Source: Pedobacter terrae
GTDB lineage: Bacteria; Bacteroidota; Bacteroidia; Sphingobacteriales; Sphingobacteriaceae
DNA length: 64,000 bases
NCBI RefSeq assembly: GCF_900100705.1
Contig: NZ_FNCH01000011.1
Location: 1 to 64,000, forward strand
Direction: 5' to 3'
Of the stretch, positions 53,818-63,126 are shown in pieces. How positions within the stretch are numbered: the first letter of the stretch is position 1; every line of letters begins with the position of its first letter. Below the pieces are notes generated by a model. That model worked only from the letters and a program-made list of their open reading frames with translations. It did no database searches and was not told the origin of the DNA. The translations under genes and the position numbers were made by a program.

Positions 53818-54159
53818 ATGGGAAACAAAGTAAATACACCATCAAAACTTAAAATCCGCACAGGAGATTTAGTTAAAGTCATTGCTGGCGATTCAAAAGG
53901 TCAACAAGGAAAAGTACTTTCAGTACTTACAGATAAAAACAGAGCCATTGTGGAAGGCATCAACTTAGTATCTAAACATACTAAACCAAATGCTGCTAAT
54001 CCAAACGGTGGTATTATTAAAAAAGAAGCTGCTCTTCACATTTCTAACTTGATGTTGGTTGATCCAAAATCTGGTAAAACTACCCGCGTAGGTCGTAAAC
54101 TTAACGCAGATGGTAAATTAGTTAGAGTTGCTAAAATTTCAGGAGAGGAGATTAAATAA
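53818..54159 (+). CDS. rplX: 50S ribosomal protein L24
   Basis: This 113-residue L24 has the KOW motif [18 protein letters not shown] and [21 protein letters not shown]. Its stop overlaps the rplE start by one base (TAATG). Confidence 0.97.
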   Translation: MGNKVNTPSKLKIRTGDLVKVIAGDSKGQQGKVLSVLTDKNRAIVEGINLVSKHTKPNAANPNGGIIKKEAALHISNLMLVDPKSGKTTRVGRKLNADGKLVRVAKISGEEIK

Positions 54160-54722
54160 TGGCTACACCAAGATTAAAAAGCAAATACAAAGAAGAAGTT
54201 GTAAATGCACTAAAAGAAAAATTTCAGTACAAAACTGTAATGCAGGTTCCTAAATTGGAAAAAATCTGTATCAATCAGGGTGTTGGTCGTTTTTCTGTTA
54301 CAGATAAGAAAATTATGGATACCACTATCGTTGAGTTGACTACCATTACTGGTCAGCAAGCGGTTCCGGCTAATTCAAAGAAAGATATCTCTAACTTTAA
54401 ATTACGTAAAGGTATGCCGGTAGGTGTACGTGTTACTTTACGCGATAACAACATGTACGAGTTCTTAGATCGTTTGATCTCTGTAGCTTTGCCTCGTATC
54501 CGTGATTTCAAAGGTATTAACGATAAAGGTTTCGATGGAAAAGGTAACTACACGTTAGGTGTTACTGAACAAATCATCTTTCCTGAGATTAATATAGATA
54601 AAATCAATAAAATTTTAGGTATGGATATAACTTTCGTAACTTCGGCAAAATCTGACGTTGAGGCTCTTGAGTTATTGAAACAATTCGGATTACCATTTAA
54701 AAATCAAAAAACAGCAGAATAA
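54159..54722 (+). CDS. rplE: 50S ribosomal protein L5
   Basis: This 187-residue L5 carries [43 protein letters not shown] and [23 protein letters not shown]. It binds 5S rRNA. One-base overlaps link it to rplX and rpsN. Confidence 0.98.
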   Translation: MATPRLKSKYKEEVVNALKEKFQYKTVMQVPKLEKICINQGVGRFSVTDKKIMDTTIVELTTITGQQAVPANSKKDISNFKLRKGMPVGVRVTLRDNNMYEFLDRLISVALPRIRDFKGINDKGFDGKGNYTLGVTEQIIFPEINIDKINKILGMDITFVTSAKSDVEALELLKQFGLPFKNQKTAE

Positions 54723-54991
54723 TGGCAAAAGAAGGTGTAAAAGCACGCGAAGTTAAGCGCCAAAAATTGGTAGCTAGATACGCTGAAAAACGTGCAGTAT
54801 TAAAAGCTGCAGGAGATTTCGAGGGTTTAGATAAATTACCTAAAAACTCATCTCCGGTACGTTTACACAACCGTTGTAAATTAACTGGTCGCCCTCGTGG
54901 ATATATGCGTACCTTTGGTATTTCAAGGGTAACGTTCCGCCAGATGGCACTAGACGGTAAAATACCAGGTGTTAAAAAAGCATCTTGGTAA
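54722..54991 (+). CDS. rpsN: 30S ribosomal protein S14, zinc-free type
   Basis: This 89-residue S14 starts [20 protein letters not shown]. It contains a single cysteine in [22 protein letters not shown], so it lacks the two CxxC pairs and is the zinc-independent (C-minus) form. A 150-bp gap containing a heptad element separates it from rpsH. Confidence 0.97.
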   Translation: MAKEGVKAREVKRQKLVARYAEKRAVLKAAGDFEGLDKLPKNSSPVRLHNRCKLTGRPRGYMRTFGISRVTFRQMALDGKIPGVKKASW

Positions 54992-54995
54992 ATAT

Positions 54996-55070
54996 AGCTT
55001 AGAGCTGAAAGCTTAAAGTCTAAAGCGAATAAACCCGCTTTAGGCTTTAGTCTTTTTGCTTTTCGCTTTG
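54996..55070. repeat. two-armed degenerate heptad element between rpsN and rpsH
   Basis: Left arm: AGCTTAG, AGCTGAA, AGCTTAA, AGTCTAA and AGCGAAT. After AAACC comes the right arm: CGCTTTA, GGCTTTA, GTCTTTT, TGCTTTT and CGCTTTG. Ten 7-mers keep a fixed phase, and the arms are roughly complementary (AGC against GCT). The layout is the same as at 38178-38249 with different words. Confidence 0.8.
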
Positions 55071-55141
55071 AAAGAATTTTAACCGATAGCAGGTCCCACA
55101 GCTGGGTAGCAGAAGGAAACCACTATCAAAAACAATAAATA

Positions 55142-55540
55142 ATGAATACAGATCCAATAGCAGATTATTTAACAAGAGTAAGGAATGCCATTAAGGCCAA
55201 CCACCGTGTTGTAGAAATTCCTGCATCAAACCTTAAAAAAGAAATTACTAAAGTTCTTTTCGATAAAGGTTACATCGCGAACTACAAGTTTGAAGATACT
55301 ACAGTTCAAGGCACCATTAAAATTGCTTTGAAATACAATCCGATTACTAAAGTTCCTGCTATTCGTACATTAGTGCGAGTAAGTAAACCAGGTTTGAGAA
55401 ACTATGCTGGTGTTGAAAATATGCCAAGAGTATTAAACGGTTTAGGTATCGCAATCTTATCTACTTCTAAAGGTGTAATGACCGATAAAGAAGCAGCCAA
55501 ATTAAACATTGGTGGTGAGGTATTGTGTCACGTTTATTAA
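55142..55540 (+). CDS. rpsH: 30S ribosomal protein S8
   Basis: This 132-residue S8 starts MNTDPIADYLTRVRNAIKANH and ends GILSTSKGVMTDKEAAKLNIGGEVLCHVY in family style (ILSTSKGVMTDKEA here). S8 represses the spc operon in E. coli. A short structured stretch, GATAGC...CCCACAGCTGGG...CTATC (55085-55130), precedes the gene and could be a target. Confidence 0.98.
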   Translation: MNTDPIADYLTRVRNAIKANHRVVEIPASNLKKEITKVLFDKGYIANYKFEDTTVQGTIKIALKYNPITKVPAIRTLVRVSKPGLRNYAGVENMPRVLNGLGIAILSTSKGVMTDKEAAKLNIGGEVLCHVY

Positions 55541-55558
55541 TATTAGGAGAACAGCACA

Positions 55559-56116
55559 ATGTCAAGAATAGGAAAAGCCCCAATTACAATCCCTGCAGGT
55601 GTTACAATTACCGTATCAAAAGATAACGTAGTAACTGTAAAAGGACCAAAAGGTGAATTAACACAAGCAGTAGATTCAGATATCACTGTAAGTCAAGAAG
55701 ATGGAATTTTAACAGTTCAACGTCCATCAGATCAAAAGAAACACAAAGCATTACACGGTTTATATCGCTCATTGCTTAACAACATGGTTGTTGGTGTTAC
55801 AGAAGGTTACAAATTAACTCAAGAATTAGTAGGTGTTGGTTACCGTGCTACAAACACAGGTAATACACTAGATCTGGTTTTAGGTTATTCTCACCACTAT
55901 GTATTCCAATTGCCAGCGGAAATTACCGTAACTACGCAGTCAGAAAAAGGTCAGACTCCTAAAATCATTTTAGAGAGCACAGACAAACAATTGATTGGCC
56001 AGGTAGCAGCGAAAATCCGTTCGTTACGTGCACCGGAACCATATAAAGGTAAAGGTATCAAGTTTGTAGGTGAAGTGTTAAGAAGAAAAGCAGGTAAATC
56101 AGCATCTAAAAAATAG
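55559..56116 (+). CDS. rplF: 50S ribosomal protein L6
   Basis: This 185-residue L6 starts [20 protein letters not shown] and has the C-terminal [28 protein letters not shown] signature ([14 protein letters not shown]). Two tandem similar domains, normal length. Five bases separate it from rplR. Confidence 0.98.
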   Translation: MSRIGKAPITIPAGVTITVSKDNVVTVKGPKGELTQAVDSDITVSQEDGILTVQRPSDQKKHKALHGLYRSLLNNMVVGVTEGYKLTQELVGVGYRATNTGNTLDLVLGYSHHYVFQLPAEITVTTQSEKGQTPKIILESTDKQLIGQVAAKIRSLRAPEPYKGKGIKFVGEVLRRKAGKSASKK

Positions 56117-56121
56117 TAATC

Positions 56122-56475
56122 ATGGCAGGTAAAAAATTATCAAGAAGAGATCGTATTAAAAAAGGGATCAGAAAAAGACTTACCGGTTCGGAAGAACGTC
56201 CAAGGTTATCTGTATATAGAAGCAATAAAGGGATTTATGCGCAGGTAATTAACGATGTAACCGGTACAACAATAGCATCAGCATCATCATTATCGAAAGA
56301 TTTTACTGGTACTGGAAACAAGAGCGATCAGTCTGTTGCAGTAGGTAAATTAGTTGCCGAAAAAGCAATTGCTGCAGGTGTTAAAGAAGTTGTTTTCGAT
56401 AGAAATGGCTATTTATACCACGGTCGTGTAAAATCGTTGGCAGAGGGTGCCCGCGAAGCTGGTTTAGTATTTTAA
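56122..56475 (+). CDS. rplR: 50S ribosomal protein L18
   Basis: This 117-residue L18 starts [20 protein letters not shown] and contains [20 protein letters not shown] and the C-terminal [21 protein letters not shown]. It binds 5S rRNA with L5. Confidence 0.97.
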   Translation: MAGKKLSRRDRIKKGIRKRLTGSEERPRLSVYRSNKGIYAQVINDVTGTTIASASSLSKDFTGTGNKSDQSVAVGKLVAEKAIAAGVKEVVFDRNGYLYHGRVKSLAEGAREAGLVF

Positions 56476-56492
56476 TCTGAAGAAAAAGTAAG

Positions 56493-57011
56493 ATGTCAAC
56501 TATTAATATAAAAAGAGTAAAAACCACCGATATCGAATTAAAGGATCGTTTGGTTAGTATACAACGTGTTGCCAAAGTAACCAAAGGTGGCCGTACTTTC
56601 AGCTTCTCAGCAATTGTTGTGGTAGGTGATGAAAACGGTGTTGTTGGTTTCGGTTTAGGTAAAGCGAAAGAGGTAACTGAAGCAATTGCTAAAGGTGTGG
56701 ATGATGCTAAAAAGAACTTGGTAAAAGTTCCAATTTTAAACGGTACTGTTCCTCACGAGCAAATCGGTAAATTCTCAGGTGGTTTTGTTTTAATCAAACC
56801 AGCTGCAGTAGGTACCGGAGTAATTGCAGGTGGTGCGATGCGTGCTGTATTAGAGAGTGCTGGCGTGCATAACGTATTGGCAAAATCTAAAGGATCATCT
56901 AACCCACACAACGTGGTAAAAGCAACTGTTGATGCATTAACTAAAATGCGTGATGCTTATACAGTAGCCCAAACCCGTGGTATAGATTTAAACAAAGTAT
57001 TTAACGGATAA
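56493..57011 (+). CDS. rpsE: 30S ribosomal protein S5
   Basis: This 172-residue S5 has [40 protein letters not shown] and [20 protein letters not shown]. The accuracy-related region is intact. Four bases separate it from rpmD. Confidence 0.98.
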   Translation: MSTINIKRVKTTDIELKDRLVSIQRVAKVTKGGRTFSFSAIVVVGDENGVVGFGLGKAKEVTEAIAKGVDDAKKNLVKVPILNGTVPHEQIGKFSGGFVLIKPAAVGTGVIAGGAMRAVLESAGVHNVLAKSKGSSNPHNVVKATVDALTKMRDAYTVAQTRGIDLNKVFNG

Positions 57012-57015
57012 TATC

Positions 57016-57195
57016 ATGGCTAAGATCAAAATAACACAAGTAAAAAGCGTTATCGACAGAAGCGAGCGCCAAAAAAGAACCGTTCAGGCTTTGGGTTTAT
57101 CTAAAATGAACCAGAGCGTAGAAGTAGAAGCTACTCCACAGATTATCGGTATGGTTCGTAAAGTGAACCATTTGGTAGCAATCGAAGCAATCTAG
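57016..57195 (+). CDS. rpmD: 50S ribosomal protein L30
   Basis: A 59-codon frame reads MAKIKITQVKSVIDRSERQK, then TVQALGLSKMNQSVEVEATP and a terminal MVRKVNHLVAIEAI. It is a complete L30 in the expected place between rpsE and rplO. Confidence 0.97.
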   Translation: MAKIKITQVKSVIDRSERQKRTVQALGLSKMNQSVEVEATPQIIGMVRKVNHLVAIEAI

Positions 57196-57204
57196 TAAAG
57201 TTTT

Positions 57205-57240
57205 AAAGGTAGTATGGGTATAAAAGCTGGTACTACCTTT
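57205..57240. repeat. inverted repeat before rplO
   Basis: AAAGGTAGTA and TACTACCTTT pair perfectly over 10 bp around a 16-nt loop, between rpmD and rplO. A weak AT-rich tail follows. It could attenuate transcription or stabilise the 3' end. Confidence 0.55.
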
Positions 57241-57300
57241 ATATATGTTTAATCGTTGTACCTGTTTAGTGAAAGCGAAGGGCAACACAAATTCAAAAAG

Positions 57301-57747
57301 ATGAATTTAAGTAATTTAAAACCTGCAGTAGGTTCTACAAAAAACAGTAAAAGAATTGGTCGTGGTACAGGTTCTGGTCGTGGCGGTACTTCAACCCGTG
57401 GTCACAAAGGTGCGGGTTCTCGTTCAGGTCACAAAACCAAAATCGGTTTCGAAGGTGGTCAAATGCCTTTACAACGTCGTGTACCTAAAGTTGGTTTCAA
57501 ACCAATCAACCGTACAGAATATGTTGGTGTAAACTTAGACGTTTTACAAGCATTAGCTGAAAAACATAGCTTAACAACTATCGATTTTGCTGCTTTACAA
57601 GCACATGGTTTAGCTTCAAAAAACGACTTGGTTAAAATTTTAGGTCGTGGTGAAGTTAAAGCAAAGCTAGATATTACAGCACATGCGTTCTCTGCAACCG
57701 CACAAAAAGCTATTGAAGCTGCAGGTGGTTCTATTGTAAAATTGTAA
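57301..57747 (+). CDS. rplO: 50S ribosomal protein L15
   Basis: I start at [20 protein letters not shown] (148 residues), the usual N-terminus; an upstream in-frame codon at 57256 would add 15 unlikely residues. The basic Gly-rich [20 protein letters not shown] segment and [20 protein letters not shown] are typical. Seven bases separate it from secY. Confidence 0.97.
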   Translation: MNLSNLKPAVGSTKNSKRIGRGTGSGRGGTSTRGHKGAGSRSGHKTKIGFEGGQMPLQRRVPKVGFKPINRTEYVGVNLDVLQALAEKHSLTTIDFAALQAHGLASKNDLVKILGRGEVKAKLDITAHAFSATAQKAIEAAGGSIVKL

Positions 57748-57754
57748 TTATTAA

Positions 57755-59095
57755 ATGAAGAAGCTATTTACTACTTTAAGTAATATCTGGAAAATTCAGG
57801 AATTAAAAGAGCGTATATTGTTTACGCTCTTAATTCTTTTGGTATACCGTTTCGTATCTCACGTGGTTTTACCAGGTGTGGATCCAACTGCTTTAGGCAA
57901 TAACGAAAAATCAGGAATTTTAGGCTTACTAGATATGTTTGCCGGAGGTTCTTTCTCTCGTGTGTCTATTTTAGCATTGGGGGTAATGCCTTATATCTCT
58001 GCATCCATCGTGGTGCAACTATTGGGTATTGCTGTTCCTTCTTTCCAAAAAATGCAGAAAGAGGGCGAAAGTGGTAGAAAGAAAATGAACCAGATTACCC
58101 GCTACCTAACGGTAGCGATCACAATCGTTCAGTCTGTTGGTTACGTTAAAACGCAAGTTCCTGCAGAAGCTATTTTATTGCCAAATACTTTATTTTTAGT
58201 GTTGTCTACGTTTGTATTAACAGCAGGTACACTATTTGTAATGTGGTTAGGTGAAAAAATTACGGATAAAGGTATTGGTAACGGTACATCGCTAATCATC
58301 ATGGTTGGTATTATTGCCCGTTTACCAGTTGCAATTTCTCAAGAGTTTAGTGCACGTGTGGGTTCGGCTAGTGAAGGTGGAGGTCCGGTTGCATTGGTTT
58401 TAGAGATCGTTGCTTTATTTGCCGTGGTAATGTTTACCATTTTAATTGTTCAAGGTGTACGCAAAGTGCCTGTACAATACGCTAAGAAAATTGTTGGCAA
58501 CCGCCAGTTTGGTGGTGTTCGTCAGTACATCCCTTTAAAGGTTAATGCTGCCGGTGTGATGCCGATCATTTTTGCTCAGGCGTTAATGTTTATTCCAGGT
58601 GCTTTAATGCAGTTTGTTCCTTCATTACAAGGTTCTTGGTTAATCCAGTTTAGTAACACCACATCGTTGGCTTATAGCTTAACATTCGCATTTTTAATTA
58701 TCGCATTTACTTTCTTCTATACTGCAATAACAGTTAATCCCACTCAAATGAGCGATGATATGAAGAAAAACGGTGGTTTTATTCCGGGTATTAAACCTGG
58801 TTTTGCAACATCAACTTTTATTGATGATGTAATTTCTAAAATCACGTTCCCAGGTGCTGTATTTTTAGCGATCATTGCTATCCTGCCTTCTATTGCGGTT
58901 AAGTTTGGCATTAAACAAGAGTTTGCACACTTCTTTGGTGGTACTTCTTTATTAATTTTAGTTGGTGTTGTATTGGATACCTTACAGCAGATCGAAAGTT
59001 ATTTATTGATGCGCCATTATGATGGTTTGATGAAAACAGGTAGAGTTACGGGCAGAACAGGGGTTCCTGCTGCAAGTAGCAACGCAGCACTGTAG
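57755..59095 (+). CDS. secY: preprotein translocase subunit SecY
   Basis: SecY forms the protein-conducting channel in the inner membrane. This 446-residue protein has ten predicted spans, the plug region near GLLDMFAGGSFSRVSILALG, VMPYISASIVVQLL, and the cytoplasmic loop VRKVPVQYAKKIVGNRQFGG used by SecA and the ribosome. It stands in its usual place between rplO and map. Confidence 0.98.
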   Translation: MKKLFTTLSNIWKIQELKERILFTLLILLVYRFVSHVVLPGVDPTALGNNEKSGILGLLDMFAGGSFSRVSILALGVMPYISASIVVQLLGIAVPSFQKMQKEGESGRKKMNQITRYLTVAITIVQSVGYVKTQVPAEAILLPNTLFLVLSTFVLTAGTLFVMWLGEKITDKGIGNGTSLIIMVGIIARLPVAISQEFSARVGSASEGGGPVALVLEIVALFAVVMFTILIVQGVRKVPVQYAKKIVGNRQFGGVRQYIPLKVNAAGVMPIIFAQALMFIPGALMQFVPSLQGSWLIQFSNTTSLAYSLTFAFLIIAFTFFYTAITVNPTQMSDDMKKNGGFIPGIKPGFATSTFIDDVISKITFPGAVFLAIIAILPSIAVKFGIKQEFAHFFGGTSLLILVGVVLDTLQQIESYLLMRHYDGLMKTGRVTGRTGVPAASSNAAL

Positions 59096-59102
59096 TGTAA
59101 GG

Positions 59103-59888
59103 ATGTCTAAAATTTATTACAAATCTCTTGAGGAGATCGAGTTAATAAGAGAAAGTTCCATGCTTGTTTCTAAAACTTTAGCCGAGGTGGCCAAGGTGAT
59201 AAAAGCAGGCATGACTACCATTCAATTAGATAAATTAGCCTATGAGTTTATTAGTGATCACGGAGCGATTCCTGCATTTTTAAACTACAATGGTTTCCCT
59301 TACTCATTATGTATTTCGCCGAATGAGCAAGTTGTTCATGGTTTTCCAAGCGAATATGTAATACAGGAGGGCGACCTCATTTCGGTTGATTGTGGGGTAA
59401 TTAAAAACAATTATTTTGGCGATTCGGCATATACTTTCGCAATAGGAGAGATAGATGCTGAAAAACAGAAGTTGCTTACGGTTACTCAACGTTGCCTGGA
59501 ATTGGGTATCGAAAAAGCTGTTGTTGGGATGCGTACCGGTGATGTCGGCTATGCAGTTCAGCAGTATGCAGAAGCTAATGGATACGGTGTAGTAAGAGAG
59601 CTTGTAGGACATGGCGTTGGGGTAAAACTTCATGAGAAACCAGAAGTTCCGAATTATGGGAAACGTGGTGCAGGACCAAAGCTGGAAGAAGGAATGGTCA
59701 TTGCAATAGAACCCATGATCAATGCAGGCGTAGCCGGTGTTAAATTCCATAACGATGGATGGACGGTAACCAGTAAAGACAATAAACCATCGGCACATTT
59801 TGAACATACAGTAGCCATTAAAAAGGGCCAGGCAGACGTTTTATCAACGTTTTCTATAATAGAAGAAATTTTAGAACAAAAAAAATAA
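59103..59888 (+). CDS. map: type I methionine aminopeptidase
   Basis: This 261-residue enzyme removes N-terminal methionine from new proteins. The dinuclear metal ligands are present: two Asp in SVDCGVIKNNYFGDSAYTF, His in VGHGVGVKLHEKPEVPNYG, Glu in IAIEPMI, and Glu in AHFEHTVAI. No N-terminal zinc extension is seen. The gene lies 7 bp after secY and 71 bp before infA. Confidence 0.97.
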   Translation: MSKIYYKSLEEIELIRESSMLVSKTLAEVAKVIKAGMTTIQLDKLAYEFISDHGAIPAFLNYNGFPYSLCISPNEQVVHGFPSEYVIQEGDLISVDCGVIKNNYFGDSAYTFAIGEIDAEKQKLLTVTQRCLELGIEKAVVGMRTGDVGYAVQQYAEANGYGVVRELVGHGVGVKLHEKPEVPNYGKRGAGPKLEEGMVIAIEPMINAGVAGVKFHNDGWTVTSKDNKPSAHFEHTVAIKKGQADVLSTFSIIEEILEQKK

Positions 59889-59907
59889 ATAATTAAAATT
59901 TTTTGTT

Positions 59908-59915
59908 TAATTTTG
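59908..59915 (+). promoter_or_regulatory. possible internal -7 box before infA
   Basis: TAATTTTG fits TAnnTTTG and lies 44 nt before the infA ATG. No TTG is present 19-20 bp upstream, so this is a weak candidate for an internal promoter. Confidence 0.3.
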
Positions 59916-59959
59916 CAACCCTGTTTAGAAGCAGCTAATTAAGTAACAATCAATAAAAT

Positions 59960-60178
59960 ATGGCTAAACAAGCCTCAATTGAACAAGACGGAGTAATAAG
60001 GGAAGCATTATCTAATGCCATGTTCCGGGTAGAACTCGAGAACGGTCATGAGATAATTGCCCATATTTCAGGAAAGATGCGGATGCACTACATCAAAATC
60101 CTTCCTGGAGATAAGGTTAAATTGGAAATGTCTCCTTATGATTTAACAAAAGGACGCATTACTTATAGATACAAATAA
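59960..60178 (+). CDS. infA: translation initiation factor IF-1
   Basis: This 72-residue IF-1 starts [20 protein letters not shown] and has the OB-fold core [21 protein letters not shown] and the C-terminal [13 protein letters not shown]. One base separates it from rpmJ. Confidence 0.98.
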   Translation: MAKQASIEQDGVIREALSNAMFRVELENGHEIIAHISGKMRMHYIKILPGDKVKLEMSPYDLTKGRITYRYK

Positions 60179-60179
60179 A

Positions 60180-60296
60180 ATGAAAGTTAGATCATCAATT
60201 AAAAAACGTAGCGCTGATTGTAAGATTATTCGCCGTAAAGGAAAACTTTACGTTATCAACAAGAAAAATCCTAAATACAAGCAACGTCAAGGGTAA
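60180..60296 (+). CDS. rpmJ: 50S ribosomal protein L36, zinc ligands mostly lost
   Basis: A 38-codon frame reads [20 protein letters not shown] and ends [11 protein letters not shown]. Canonical zinc-type L36 has C11, C14, C27 and H32. Here residue 11 is Ser, C14 remains, 27 is Asn and 32 is Lys. This is the zinc-independent form with one leftover cysteine. Confidence 0.96.
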   Translation: MKVRSSIKKRSADCKIIRRKGKLYVINKKNPKYKQRQG

Positions 60297-60308
60297 TTAG
60301 AAAATATT

Positions 60309-60348
60309 GTAATTTACCGTACAACGGTGGCCCGCCGTTCGGAATTAC
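60309..60348 (+). promoter_or_regulatory. candidate structured leader before rpsM
   Basis: An outer stem GTAATT/AATTAC encloses an inner stem AACGG/CCGTT with a GC-rich loop TGGCCCG, 18 nt before the rpsM ATG. In E. coli S4 regulates the alpha operon at a folded rpsM leader, so this is a sensible place for an equivalent element. Confidence 0.5.
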
Positions 60349-60366
60349 TGCAAAACAATAACAAAT

Positions 60367-60744
60367 ATGGCAAGGATTTCAGGTATTGATTTACCAAGAA
60401 ACAAAAGAGGAGAGATCGGTTTAACCTATATCTATGGTATTGGTAGAACAACTGCTCAACGTATTTTAACTACGGCAGGTATCGATTTAAACAAAAAAGT
60501 ACAAGACTGGTCTGATGATGAGTTATCAGCAATCCGTACAATGATCAACGATGAGATTAAAGTAGAAGGTGCTTTACGTTCAGAGGTTCAGTTAAACATC
60601 AAACGTTTAATGGATATTGGTTGTTACCGTGGTTTACGTCATAGAAAAGGTTTACCTTCTCGTGGTCAGCGTACTAAAAACAACTCACGTACTCGTAAGG
60701 GTAAGAGAAAAACAGTTGCTAACAAGAAAAAAGCTACTAAGTAA
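60367..60744 (+). CDS. rpsM: 30S ribosomal protein S13
   Basis: This 125-residue S13 starts [20 protein letters not shown] and contains the helix-two-turn-helix [17 protein letters not shown] and [21 protein letters not shown] gap of 148 bp with a heptad element follows before rpsK. Confidence 0.98.
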   Translation: MARISGIDLPRNKRGEIGLTYIYGIGRTTAQRILTTAGIDLNKKVQDWSDDELSAIRTMINDEIKVEGALRSEVQLNIKRLMDIGCYRGLRHRKGLPSRGQRTKNNSRTRKGKRKTVANKKKATK

Positions 60745-60886
60745 TAGATAGGTATGAGAAGTGAGATTTTAGATATGAGATCATATCTTTAACGCTGCTC
60801 AAATCTGGATTAAAGATAATAATTAGATATAAAGTACCGAGGTAGAGCAATCTCATATCTCAATTCTCATATCTAGCATCTAATAA
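60745..60886. repeat. two-armed degenerate heptad element between rpsM and rpsK
   Basis: Left arm (60745-60786): TAGATAG, GTATGAG, AAGTGAG, ATTTTAG, ATATGAG and ATCATAT. Right arm (60852-60886): CTCATAT, CTCAATT, CTCATAT, CTAGCAT and CTAATAA. The left keeps GAG and the right CTC in 7-bp phase, so the arms are complementary. The intervening 65 bp are not periodic. Confidence 0.75.
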
Positions 60887-60892
60887 AAAAAA

Positions 60893-61282
60893 ATGGCTAA
60901 GAGTAAAAAAGTAACAAAAAAACGTATCGTTGTAATTGAGCCTGTTGGTCAGGCACATATCAATGCTACTTTCAACAACATCATCGTTACCTTAACAAAC
61001 AACAACGGACAGACTATTTCATGGTCTTCTGCTGGTAAAATGGGCTTTAAAGGTTCTAAAAAGAACACACCTTATGCAGCTGGTCAAGCAGCTTCAGATT
61101 GCGGTAAAGTTGCGTTTGATTTAGGTTTACGTAAAGTTGAAGTATTTGTAAAAGGTCCGGGTTCAGGTCGTGAATCTGCAATCAGAACTTTACAGGTAGC
61201 AGGTATCGAAGTAACATCTATTAAAGATATTACTCCACTTCCTCACAACGGTTGTCGTCCTCCTAAAAAGAGAAGAGTTTAA
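60893..61282 (+). CDS. rpsK: 30S ribosomal protein S11
   Basis: This 129-residue S11 contains [53 protein letters not shown] and the C-terminal [18 protein letters not shown]. Normal length. Confidence 0.98.
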   Translation: MAKSKKVTKKRIVVIEPVGQAHINATFNNIIVTLTNNNGQTISWSSAGKMGFKGSKKNTPYAAGQAASDCGKVAFDLGLRKVEVFVKGPGSGRESAIRTLQVAGIEVTSIKDITPLPHNGCRPPKKRRV

Positions 61283-61343
61283 TTAATTTTAAAGCTAAGA
61301 ATCTCCAGCTACAGGTTGGATGATACTTTAAAAACAGAAAAAA

Positions 61344-61952
61344 ATGGCAAGATATACAGGCCCAAAATCAAAAATTGCACGTAAATTCAGAGAACCAATC
61401 TTCGGTCCTGATAAAGTGTTAGACAGAAAAAATTATCCTCCTGGGCAACATGGCTCATCAAAAAGAAGAGGAAAACAATCTGAATATGCTATCCAGTTAA
61501 TGGAGAAACAAAAAGTAAAATACACTTACGGTGTATTGGAAAAACAGTTCAGTAACTTGTTTAAAAAAGCATCTTCACGTGCGGGTATCACAGGTGATAA
61601 CTTACTTCAATTATTGGAAGCACGTTTAGATAATACAGTTTACCGTTTAGGTATTTCAACAACCCGTTCTGGTGCACGCCAGTTAGTTAGCCATAAACAC
61701 GTAACCGTGAATGGTGAAGTTGTAAATATCCCTTCATATCAGTTAAAAGCTGGTGATGTGGTTGCTGTTCGTGAAAAATCTAAATCTTTAGAATCAATTA
61801 GTAACTCAGTTGCAGGCAGAACAATTAACAAGTTCGCATGGTTAGAGTGGAATGCCAGTGAATTAACTGGTAAGTTCTTAACTTACCCTCAACGTGATGA
61901 GATTCCTGAAAACATCAAGGAAAACTTAATCATCGAGTTGTACTCAAAGTAA
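61344..61952 (+). CDS. rpsD: 30S ribosomal protein S4
   Basis: This 202-residue S4 starts [20 protein letters not shown] and lacks an N-terminal zinc knuckle. [33 protein letters not shown] is the S4 RNA-binding domain. S4 is the regulator of the alpha operon in E. coli. A terminator-like hairpin lies 11 bp after its stop. Confidence 0.98.
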   Translation: MARYTGPKSKIARKFREPIFGPDKVLDRKNYPPGQHGSSKRRGKQSEYAIQLMEKQKVKYTYGVLEKQFSNLFKKASSRAGITGDNLLQLLEARLDNTVYRLGISTTRSGARQLVSHKHVTVNGEVVNIPSYQLKAGDVVAVREKSKSLESISNSVAGRTINKFAWLEWNASELTGKFLTYPQRDEIPENIKENLIIELYSK

Positions 61953-61963
61953 TAAATGATCTG

Positions 61964-61996
61964 GTTAATTACCTCAAAAGGGTAATTAACTTTTTT
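61964..61996 (+). terminator. terminator-like hairpin between rpsD and rpoA
   Basis: GTTAATTACC and GGTAATTAAC form a perfect 10-bp stem around a 7-nt loop, followed by six T. It lies inside the alpha operon, so it may act as a partial terminator that lowers rpoA expression relative to the r-proteins, or rpoA may have its own promoter. Confidence 0.75.
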
Positions 61997-62037
61997 CATA
62001 TTACTATATATTCAATAACGAATTTAAAAAATTATAA

Positions 62038-63030
62038 ATGGCAATTTTAGCATTTCAGAAACCAGACAAAGTGATCATGCAGAAATCAACTGATTTCGAT
62101 GGCACATTTGAATTTCGTCCTTTAGAGCCCGGTTTCGGTGTAACAATTGGTAATGCCTTGAGAAGAATTTTACTTTCTTCGTTAGAAGGTTATGCTATTA
62201 CTACTATTCGTTTTTCAGGCGTTTCTCACGAATTTTCTACCATGAAAGGTGTTGTAGAAGATTTAACTGATATTATCTTAAACTTAAAACAAGTTCGTTT
62301 TAAGAAAACAGGTGATTCAGGTGATTCTGAAAAAGTTTTCATCATCGTTAATGGTCAAGACCAGTTTAAAGCTGGTGATATCACTAAATTCTCTAACAAC
62401 TTTACAGTTTTAAACCCTGAGCATGTAATTTGCAATATGGATAAATCTGTTACTTTGGAGGTGGAATTAACCATCAATAAAGGACGTGGTTATGTACCTG
62501 CTGAAGAAAATAAAGTTGCTGATGCTGTTGTAGGTGTAATCGCAATCGATTCGATTTATACTCCAATGAAAAATGTAAAATACACGATCGAAAACTTTCG
62601 TGTTGAACAAAAAACGGATTATGAAAAATTGGTTTTAGATATCTCTACTGACGGTTCAATTCATCCGGAAGAAGCATTAAAAGAAGCGGCTAAGATTCTT
62701 ATCCAACACTTTATGTTATTCTCTGATGAGAATTTAGTATTAGAATCTCAGGCAAAAGAAGAAACTAAAGAGGTTGACGAGGAAATTTTACACATGCGTA
62801 AAATCCTTAAAACTGAATTAGTAGATATGGATCTTTCAGTTAGGGCATTAAACTGCTTAAAAGCTGCTGATATCCGTACTTTAGCTGATTTAGTTTCTTA
62901 CGATGTTGCTGATATGTTAAAATTCAGAAACTTCGGTAAGAAATCTTTAACAGAGATTCAGGAATTAGTAAAATCAAAAGGTTTATCATTTGGTATGAAC
63001 CTGTCTAAATTTAAATTAGACGAAGAGTAA
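62038..63030 (+). CDS. rpoA: RNA polymerase subunit alpha
   Basis: This 330-residue subunit has the N-terminal dimerisation domain ([34 protein letters not shown] segment) and the C-terminal DNA-binding domain with [19 protein letters not shown] and [19 protein letters not shown]. Both domains are intact. It follows a terminator-like hairpin and precedes rplQ by 96 bp. Confidence 0.99.
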   Translation: MAILAFQKPDKVIMQKSTDFDGTFEFRPLEPGFGVTIGNALRRILLSSLEGYAITTIRFSGVSHEFSTMKGVVEDLTDIILNLKQVRFKKTGDSGDSEKVFIIVNGQDQFKAGDITKFSNNFTVLNPEHVICNMDKSVTLEVELTINKGRGYVPAEENKVADAVVGVIAIDSIYTPMKNVKYTIENFRVEQKTDYEKLVLDISTDGSIHPEEALKEAAKILIQHFMLFSDENLVLESQAKEETKEVDEEILHMRKILKTELVDMDLSVRALNCLKAADIRTLADLVSYDVADMLKFRNFGKKSLTEIQELVKSKGLSFGMNLSKFKLDEE

Positions 63031-63075
63031 GCGCATGGCGCCCAGCGCTAAGTGTGAAATAAACTATTAGTTCAC

Positions 63076-63113
63076 AGTGTATAATTCCCTCTGAGACAGA
63101 GACGGTATACACT
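63076..63113. repeat. inverted repeat before rplQ
   Basis: AGTGTATA (63076-63083) and TATACACT (63106-63113) pair over 8 bp around a 22-nt loop. Just upstream, GCGCATGGCGCCCAGCGC (63031-63049) is also self-complementary. The rpoA-rplQ gap is therefore highly structured. Confidence 0.55.
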
Positions 63114-63126
63114 TAATCAAAAAACA

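Noticed and set aside
59307..59807. 166-codon antisense frame over map
   Set aside because: It is a shadow of the strongly conserved map gene and is Cys/Phe-rich with no recognisable motif.
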